39,631 nucleotides of DNA from Fennellomyces sp. T-0311 (taxonomy: Eukaryota; Mucoromycota; Mucoromycetes; Mucorales; Lichtheimiaceae), in assembly GCA_025266875.1 (NCBI GenBank), contig JALLLT010000105.1, positions 1 through 39,631 of the forward strand. The letters run 5' to 3'. Below, in pieces: positions 33,116 through 39,631 of the stretch. The notes under the pieces were generated by a model that ran no database searches, had not been told where the DNA came from, and was given only the letters and a program-made list of their open reading frames with translations. How positions within the stretch are numbered: the first letter of the stretch is position 1; every line of letters starts with the position of its first letter. The position numbers were made by a program, and so were the translations under genes.

Positions 33116-34392
33116 ATGTCCAGCTACAATAACAGCTACAATAACAGCTACAATAACAGCAACAATATCAACAGCAACCGCGTGAGCTTCGAGCAAACGC
33201 GCGTGAAGCAAATGCTGCGTGCGATGCAGAACATGGAGAAGGAGATGCAGTGCACGCAGGAGGAGATGCGGCGCATGGCAGATGAAAACCGTGAGCTGCG
33301 TGCAAGACAAATGGTGATGGAGGAGCGTATGCGTCGGTATGGTGTTGCTCTTGCTGTGCGACCGGTGGTTGTTGAATTTGCGGCTGCTGAGCCAGCAATC
33401 GCGGGCTATCAACTGCTGAGGAAATCCTGCGCCTGTGTCTCGCAGATACACAGAGGAACAGGAGTCGACCATTCGCGTAAGAAAGATATAGAAGAAAACG
33501 GTCAGTAGTACCATACTTACAAAGTGTGTTAGGAACATGTGCATGCGAGGGTGAAACAGCTGGCAACCCGGGCAGAAGATTCATGGCAGTTCGACTTCGA
33601 TTTGGACTTTCGCCGTGGTGTCAACAGCGCGATTAAGGGGGACGTGGTGGAGTATGTACATGAGCAGCCAGACAGCGTCGACGATCCAAAGTACGTAAAG
33701 GATGTGCTGCTCACGTACTTCAATTCATTGAAGAGAATTGCGCGGATGTCTCTGGCTCGCCACAAGGGACTCCTCCTATACAATCGCAAGCAGAAACACC
33801 TAGTCAAGGTTCGCACTATATAGATATGGAGAAACAGGTGTATTGTGCTAATACAGTATCTGATCGATTACAGAAACTGAACACATGCAAGGCCGCCTAT
33901 GCTGTCCATAAGGTTTCCGTAGAGGCCATGTACCCTGGCGGGTCGGCACTTCTTGTGCCGGAGTGCACTTCGCCAGAGGTGAGCGATCAGGAGAATGGGG
34001 TGAAGGTTTTGTGCATCTGTACCCCAGGCTTCCGCAATCGCAATGTACGAGTTTATTTTTTTTGAAAGTGAGAAGGAAGCTTACATAGGTTGTGGCATAC
34101 ATAGGCCAAGGAGTTTCTGAAGAAGCTCGACCGCTTTGTGAAGGCGAATCGGAAGCGTCACGCCCGCTCCACCGTAGCCAGAAGTAGTGGCAGCAGTAGC
34201 AGCACCAACAACAACACTGTTGCTGTGGAGGAAGCAGAAGTGGTGGCTGGTGTCACACAAGACGAGGCCCGTGCAGGAAGTGGCCGGGGCAGCCAAAGCA
34301 GCAAGCGGTTCGTTACCAGGTATGAAGTGGATAGCGACCACGTTTTGGACCCGGCTGTGTTGGAGACCTTGCCCTCTTGGGCTAAAAATTAA
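33116..34392 (+). pseudogene. CACTA2 accessory gene, frameshifted copy
   Basis: Colinear with the intact gene at 25734-26988: coiled-coil exon, 33539-33816 exon, third exon from about 33882, and last exon ending in LETLPSWAKN. Two single-base deletions near 33403 and 33427 shift the frame after EPAIAG, before the first splice donor. The Asn/Ser start has a 12-bp unit (SYNN) repeated three times, against one in CACTA1. Other differences are mainly C-to-T/G-to-A. Confidence 0.8.
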
Positions 34393-34590
34393 AAGTTTCG
34401 TTTTTTCCCCTGAACAACCATTGTTTTCATGTCAAAGCAACTTTATTTTTTAAATGGTTATTCTTTTCGGCAACAGGATTACGACCATCGAGGCCGTCGT
34501 AGGATCTGCCTGCGCGCCATGTGGAACCACCGCTACCTGGGAATGGATTCTGTGGACCGGGATTATACATGCGTCATTCTCTTCCATGTA

Positions 34591-34807
34591 CTGGATTTTT
34601 CCTATAAGATGGCGCCCTTTAAATTTTCAGTTTGGCGCGTAAGATTATTTTAGTTTGGCGCAGTCGCATTTTCCAACTTGGCACAGGTACTTTAGTAAAT
34701 TGGCCGACAGGCTTTTCCAATTGGCGCTTTGGTTCTTTTCAGTTTGGCGCCGGTGTTTTTAACAATTGGCGCTTATTTTCTTTTTAACTTGGCGCCGGTG
34801 TTTTTTT
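34591..34807 (+). repeat. Mariner C left inverted repeat with TTGGCGC array
   Basis: 217 bp, nearly identical to 38671-38887 inverted. It has about eight TTGGCGC-like motifs (TTGGCGCG, TTGGCGCA, TTGGCACA, TTGGCCGA and others) roughly every 20-30 bp. Confidence 0.9.
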
Positions 34808-34849
34808 CATGATACATAACTTTATACTACGACGAGCAAAAAAATGATA

Positions 34850-36446
34850 CTACAGCATTTTCTCTTCTAAAATGCATCTAGGAATAAACGATATGGCATG
34901 CCTAATCCATCCTTGGCAGTCCTTCGGAGTCACAAGATCAGATGCAGCTTTGATACGTGGTGTTAACATGTTATCACTGCTCAGGACTTCACGTTTCACA
35001 CCAGCCTTCACTTTCGACCAGTATTCTTCAATGGGATTCAAGAATGGAGAATACGGTGGCAGGTATAGAATCTTGAACCCTCGGGATTCCACAGTCGTTC
35101 GGATTACATCAGTCTTGTGAATAGAGGCGTTATCCATTACAAGGACCCTTCCAGGCATACCAGCAGATACAAGTACGTTCATAACCTCTTCCAAGAAGAG
35201 TCGAAAATGCACAGCTCGTGTGCCGATCTTGCCGACCACTTGTTGTTGACCATTGTTGTTTTTTCACTTCTTCGGACCAGTGGTCTTCCTGTTTGCAACA
35301 ACTGCTTGCGGCTTCCTCAAGGAAATATGCACCGGACCTTCGGCAGCAATCGCACCCAAAATGGAAATCGTTACTCCTCGGTTTTTTGGGACCACAGCTT
35401 TGGCCGGCTTTCCTCTTTTTGATCGCCCAAACGTTCGTTTGATATGTAGATTAAATCCAGCTTCGTCGATAAAAATACACTTCATGTAGTCGATGTTTTG
35501 GTGCGATAGTGCCAGAGCCCAAACCATTCGTGCTTTAATAGTTGCTGGATCATTTCGTTTCTCCGATATTTTCTCCAGTTTCTTCATTGTAAGCCCACAT
35601 TTCTTTACCAGATGTTTCTGCAGACCACTCTGGGTGATGTCAATATCAAAGTGCTTCTTAAGTTCTTGCTTGGCTTCTTTCAACGTGGTAGATGTATCTT
35701 TATCGTACAAGTTTTCGAGGAAGGCTGTATGCTCGTCCGTAAGCACCACTTTCTTGAACTGGTTCATGGCAGCAACGAGCTCGCTCCTCAAATATGTATC
35801 GCCATTGGTATAACGCGCCCAATAACGTTGAGCAGTTCATTTAGCAACGCCAAATTTTCTACCTGCAGCAGCAGCAGAGCAACCTGTTTCTTGAATGTGA
35901 TCGAGCAACATTAGGATGGTCTTGTCAGTAGGTGGATTATACTCCCCTACTTTTGGTTAATCTATCTGTAGTACTGGGTTGGTTAAGTAACATTACGTAC
36001 CTCTTGGGTTCTCCGGTTCAGATCGAGGGTTTTTGCGTGGACGTCCCCTTCGTTTTTGAGTTGAATTAAGGGTAGCGTTGCTATTATCCTAAGCTGCTAG
36101 TTAATAAATTACAAGTCTGTTGCGCAATCAATTAAAAGTAAACCTTGTTAGCAGCCATTTCAGCTACTGCGCGCAGAGCTGATGCCTTCGTCATCGAGTA
36201 CAATGGCTGCAGCCCATTTACGGCAAAGTCATATTCCTGGCTGATGACTTGATACTGGTCTTCCATTTCCATTTCTTCACCGTCGTCGTCATCATCACTG
36301 TCGCTTTCACTGTCGCTTTCACTGTTGCAGTTGTCGGCTACGGCTTTATTGCAGATCGCGAACTCTTCATCAGGATCATAGTTGACAGGAAGTAAGAATT
36401 CGTACTGAATCTCTTCCATTTCGGAGGTGAAAAGCTGCAAAGACAT
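34850..36446 (-). pseudogene. Mariner C transposase with AT-hook, DD34E, two in-frame TGA codons
   Basis: Exons: 36446-36144, 36088-36001, 35946-34850; 1488 nt in one frame, about 495 codons. The acidic N-terminus has a Ser/Asp run (SESDSESDSDDDDDGEE), then an AT-hook, KRRGRPRKNPR, then a helix-turn-helix (AAAAGRKFGVAK*TAQRYW). The DDE core has IFIDEAGFNLH, LVMDNASIHK and FLNPIEEYWSKVK; 34 residues lie between the second Asp and the Glu, so the triad is intact. TGA codons at 35837-35839 and 35264-35266 sit where Arg (CGA) would fit and are one C-to-T change away. Without read-through it cannot make a full protein. Confidence 0.86.
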
Positions 36447-36789
36447 AATGGATGTAATAAAAGAGGTTGGTAATGATGCATCTTTATTACTATTTTGACT
36501 TCTTATATACTTAATGGTAAAGCAACGCTGTCTTTGAATTCTGCTTCTGTAAGCCTTTTGACATGCCGCTCCTATGCTGTGCTTTGCTTTGGCTATCTCA
36601 ACTATCGACTTCGCCTACAGGAAGTTCCGAGAAATGTTCAGTTCCATAGAATTTCGGGTCTCAGCCAATCAGAAGCCTTCCTCATGGAACTTGCCATGAA
36701 ATTCTCAAATTTGGGATGCCTTTACTGTGACATGGTCTGATATAAAACTCAACGCTCTAAGCACGCGTAAAAAAAGGGATCCCCTTACT

Positions 36790-37400
36790 GTCTGTATTAT
36801 CCCTCTACTGACTGTATTATTCCATCATTTTGCCTGAGTTGTACCGTTTCATACTGGCACAATTCCATACCATTCCATTCCGCTGTCTGAATTGTTCTGT
36901 AATCATCCCACAACTGTCCCATTCCAATGTTTGGCTTGTTCTATAATCATTTCACATCTGTTCCATTCCACTGTCTGAGTTGTTCTGTAATCGTCCCACA
37001 ACTGTCCCATTCCAATGTTTGGCTTGTTCTATAATCGTTTCACATCTGTCCCATTCCACTGTCTGAGCTGTCCCATGTCTGTTCCATGTCTGTTCCGATC
37101 CACTCTCTAAGTTGCTTCATGTCCATTCCGCGTCTGTTCTGATCCACTGTCTGAGTTGTTCCAAGTCCTTTCCATTCCAATGTCTGAGTTACTGCGTTGG
37201 TATGATCCATACTGTCATCTCTGCTACATATTGTGCTGTCTGAGTTGTTTCATCCCACCATTTGCATATGTTCCAAGCCACTCATTAATGTTCTCTGTTA
37301 CAATTCGTGCACATATTCCACCGTTGTTTACTGCTCTGCCCTGTTATCTGAGTTTGTCTGAGCACATCTCAGTGCATTTGTAAGCTTGCTCCAACACATT
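36790..37400. repeat. Minisatellite inside mariner C, period about 88 bp
   Basis: The core at about 36882-37150 repeats CTGTCTGAGTTGTTCTGTAA, then CCACAACTGTCCCATTCC and TTTGGCTTGTTCTATAATC, with shorter TTCCATTCC-type units on both sides. It fills the space between the divergent promoters of the two genes. 36447-36790 has no gene beyond the transposase promoter. Confidence 0.7.
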
Positions 37401-37521
37401 CCTCACATGAGCTTTTTTACATACTATGTCATAAGCTTGGTTGCTCCATCATTTGAGTAAGGTACCAAAATCATTCTATCTCCGAAGTGAATTATGTTCT
37501 ACCATGAGTGTACAGTGGAAG

Positions 37522-37529
37522 TATAAAAG
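37522..37529 (+). promoter_or_regulatory. TATA box of the mariner C accessory gene
   Basis: TATAAAAG, 79 bp before ATG 37601. Confidence 0.5.
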
Positions 37530-37600
37530 TGATGCTTTTTCCACTATTGTTGATCACTTACCTGATAGCAGTTAATACTTTTTTGAGCACTATTCCTACC

Positions 37601-38386
37601 ATGAACCCTAAATCAGCTACCACACAAGAACCAATGACTGCCGACCAAATGATAGCCTATATTGATGCTCCTTTGCCTCCTGAAGCTCTTACCAACGATG
37701 AAATCCGGGAAGCTTTCGGGGCTAATAAAGATCAAGACCCTCTTGCAGGTACTCCTTTCACAGTTCCATATTATATTATTTGATGGAATTATACCTAATG
37801 AGATATTCTAATAGAGGAGTTCATACGAGTCCTCCATGCCAAAAGAAATGGGCTCGAGTATCATCCAGATATGGTACTCCAATCGGAAGAAGGTCTCATC
37901 CAGCAGCAAGCACGTTTTATTGCGTTTCAACAAGAGACTATTAAAAGGCTACAGGAAACAATTGAGCAACAGTCAAATCAGTTGGACAAGTATAAAAAAC
38001 TTTGCAGCAGAGCAACAGCACGTTCCAGCAAGCAAACAAAAAAAGAAGGCATGGATCCTGACAGGATTCACCTAGCAACATGGCACTATCACCACCAGAA
38101 GAGTAGCAAAGAATCGATCCGAGTGGTTGCTGGCACATACCAAGTATCATCAACTACTTTACAGCGGCATCATAAAAAGTATCTTCAGAGTGCACAGTAT
38201 CGTGAACTTTGTGATGAGATCAAAAGGCAAAAGGACAAGAAAGTGGCCAAACAAGAGGCCAAAGAAGAGCCCACACAAGTGTCCACACAAGAGCCTATAC
38301 AAGAAGCCAAGCAAGAGGATCCTATGGAAGAGGATACAGATAATAGTATGTGCTACGCCATCAATACCTTGCAAATTGGCAAATAA
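37601..38386 (+). CDS. Mariner C accessory protein, 239 aa, coiled coil plus HTH
   Basis: Family not recognised. Exons 37601-37748 and 37815-38386 (720 nt; intron 66 bp, GT-AG). ATG 37601 was chosen over upstream frames because it follows the TATA box and begins the Pro/Thr-rich MNPKSATTQEPMTADQM. Residues about 70-125 form a strong Gln/Leu coiled coil (QQETIKRLQETIEQQSNQL). Next comes a helix-turn-helix-like stretch (SSKESIRVVAGTYQVSSTTL, then QRHHKKYL) resembling psq/CENP-B-type DNA-binding domains. The tail is a run of EPTQ/KQE repeats. AATAAA overlaps the stop. It lies within the inverted repeats, is intact although the transposase is not, and could bind the TTGGCGC arrays (inference). 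38387-38670 holds nothing further. Confidence 0.72.
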
Positions 38387-38670
38387 ATTCTGTCTTCCAT
38401 TCTGAATACGTGATATGAGTTCACCAAGTTAATATCATTAAGCATTTGAATTTAACAAGCAATATGTAGTTGCCAAACAGTAGGCAGTTACTCTGCTCAA
38501 TTGATTTAATTAAGCATTACTATGACATAGAACGAAAGATCTGCGAGTAATATAGAAAGTGCTTATAAAAGTTACAAGCGGCAGTACAATGCCAAAATGC
38601 TAAGAACTGAAAAGGATCCACCACCATTAGCACTGGTACCATCTGTCGTCAGCACCTTTGTATGCCAACT

Positions 38671-38887
38671 TGAAAAACACTGGCGCCAAGTTAAAAAGGA
38701 AATAAGCGCCAATTGTTAAAAACACCGGCGCCAAACTGAAAAGAACCAAAGCGCCAATTGGAAAAGCCTGTCGGCCAATTTACTAAAGTACCTGTGCCAA
38801 GTTGGAAAATGCAACTGCGCCAAACTAAAATAATCTTACGCGCCAAACTGAAAATTTAAAGGGCGCCATCTTATAGGAAAAATCCAG
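38671..38887 (-). repeat. Mariner C right inverted repeat
   Basis: 217-bp inverted partner of 34591-34807; a handful of single-base differences. Confidence 0.9.
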
Positions 38888-39206
38888 TACTGCCACAGCC
38901 ATTCTTCAAGGGTCGCTGGTACAAAGCGTTGCTCCTCCTTTGAACTGTACCAATGGACAAACACAAGATGGTGGACCATTGGTATACAGTTGATGATGAT
39001 TTTGTGCTTGAAGAAGTACATTACGTGGCCAGGATATGCACGACATACACCATGCCGCAAGTAGATTACTTGAATATGTGAGCCGCGCGATGATGAAGCT
39101 GCAGCTGATCGGTACGTCTGCCCAAAGATCTCAATCGTTCAAAACTTCTCAACCTTTTCCGTAGCAAAGTTACGGCCAGTGGTGCTGCTTCAAGGTGCCA
39201 AAACCT

Positions 39207-39631
39207 TCAATTTTCTTATATTGCCCCAAAAATAAGAACTGGCTCCCCCCCAATACCTTAAATTTATTTCAGAGTCAGATGGCTAACGGCATTGCTGGTG
39301 TAGTAGGCGCGTAGAAAAAAAAGTAAAAGAGCGTTAAGTCCCTTTGTACCACTATTAAAAACAGCTCAAACTTCAGCATTGCAAAATGGCAGCTGCGATT
39401 TCATTGGAAGGTATTAAGTACTACAAGAAAAAAAGCTAAGGAAGCTAGTGTAACCGACGAAATAGGTGTAAAAACAGTGAAGGGGCATATTTTTTTTTAT
39501 TTTCTAGTGAGCCGGAAGTATTGGCCAACAATCTGTGAAGACGATTCAGCAAGCATTGGAACGCAATTTGACAAAACAATCTTAATGGAAGGATCTGTGA
39601 TCGAGTCAAGTGGATTAGGCTGGACAGAAAG
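39207..39631. repeat. Repeat R, second copy, running off the window
   Basis: Direct copy of 603-1030, starting TCAATTTTCTTATATTGCC inside the CACTA2 transposase frame. It differs mainly by a few substitutions and a shorter C-run (39248-39254). Confidence 0.85.

Larger units (their letters stand above)
34591..38887 (-). mobile_element. Mariner C: 4.3-kb two-gene Tc1/mariner element in the CACTA2 transposase
   Basis: 4297 bp with ends CTGGATTTTTCCTATAAGAT, flanked by TA (34589-34590 and 38888-38889). The intact CACTA1 transposase at 25536-25537 shows the unoccupied site (one TA). Contents: a DD34E transposase with two nonsense codons (-), a minisatellite, and an intact accessory gene (+). It is two to three times longer than typical Tc1/mariner elements. 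Confidence 0.93.
31893..39206 (-). mobile_element. CACTA2: second, inverted copy of the CACTA1 family, split by mariner C and truncated
   Basis: The terminus at 31893 is CACTGGGAAGGGCTAAAAGA, identical to the CACTA1 right end. Sequence then follows CACTA1 from 28211 down to about 25230 in inverted orientation, interrupted by 34591-38887. At 39207 it joins repeat R, so the transposase 5' part and the other terminus are missing. Confidence 0.88.
34450..39206 (-). pseudogene. CACTA2 transposase, 3' part only, split by mariner C
   Basis: Two blocks, 39206-38890 and 34588-34450, reproduce the last ~450 bp of the intact transposase (FEERFRTIEIFGQ-type region to PLP.RITI and TAA), less one TA. Mariner C lies between them and repeat R replaces everything upstream. 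It lacks the whole DDE core. Confidence 0.85.

Noticed and set aside
34187..34453. 88-aa Ala-rich frame overlapping the accessory gene copy
   Set aside because: It is an alternative frame of the last accessory exon; the KANRKRHAR...SWAKN frame is the one shared by copies as protein.
15273..35839. TGA as a sense codon (recoding)
   Set aside because: Several frames are open apart from TGA and few genes here end in TGA. But the affected genes carry other lesions, the residues expected are Arg rather than Trp, and C-to-T decay explains them.

Overview
The window reads as a nuclear, repeat-rich block of a fungal chromosome, most likely an early-diverging fungus (Mucoromycota-like). This is inferred from the mix of cut-and-paste transposon families (MULEs with OTU domains, Tnp2-type CACTA, a Plavaka-like transposase, DD34E Tc1/mariner), very short introns (about 48-60 bp), AT-rich non-coding DNA and TATA/AATAAA signals. 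I found no host gene, rRNA, tRNA, CRISPR or bacterial-type feature. Nearly every base can be assigned to a transposon, a solo LTR or the debris between them.

Layout, left to right. 1-602: divergent fragment of a CACTA accessory gene. 603-13133: an old repeat (R) filled by MULE1 (1069-7055, itself split by a CACCA-ended element at 2965-5640 with a 3-bp CTT duplication), MULE2 (7253-11234) and an intact mariner D (11329-13122). 13134-15788: Plavaka-like transposase without its N-terminus. 15925-20908: decayed mariner A, interrupted by MULE3 (16626-20125), which has an 11-bp target duplication and an intact 857-aa transposase. 20909-21260: solo LTR. 21735-28211: an apparently intact 6.5-kb CACTA element (CACTA1) with convergent transposase and accessory genes plus a third, small spliced gene. 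28212-29624: gypsy-type LTR remnants. 29880-30440: unexplained GC- and CpG-rich island. 30503-31892: decayed mariner B, cut by a second, inverted CACTA copy (CACTA2, 31893-39206). CACTA2's transposase is split by the 4.3-kb mariner C (34591-38887), which has 217-bp inverted repeats and carries a second, intact gene for a coiled-coil/HTH protein. 39207-39631: second copy of repeat R.

Insertion order can be read from the nesting and confirmed by target duplications. For mariner C, the uninterrupted target is present in the same window in CACTA1 (25536). Candidate live elements by sequence are MULE3, CACTA1 and mariner D. The others are disabled by insertions or by point changes that are mostly C-to-T/G-to-A. 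Comparing CACTA2 with CACTA1 by eye gives the same signature, concentrated at CpG, suggesting methylation-linked mutation of this cluster. The most unusual items are the two-gene mariner C, the transposase-less 2.7-kb CACCA element carrying an AT-hook gene, and the extra small genes of CACTA1.
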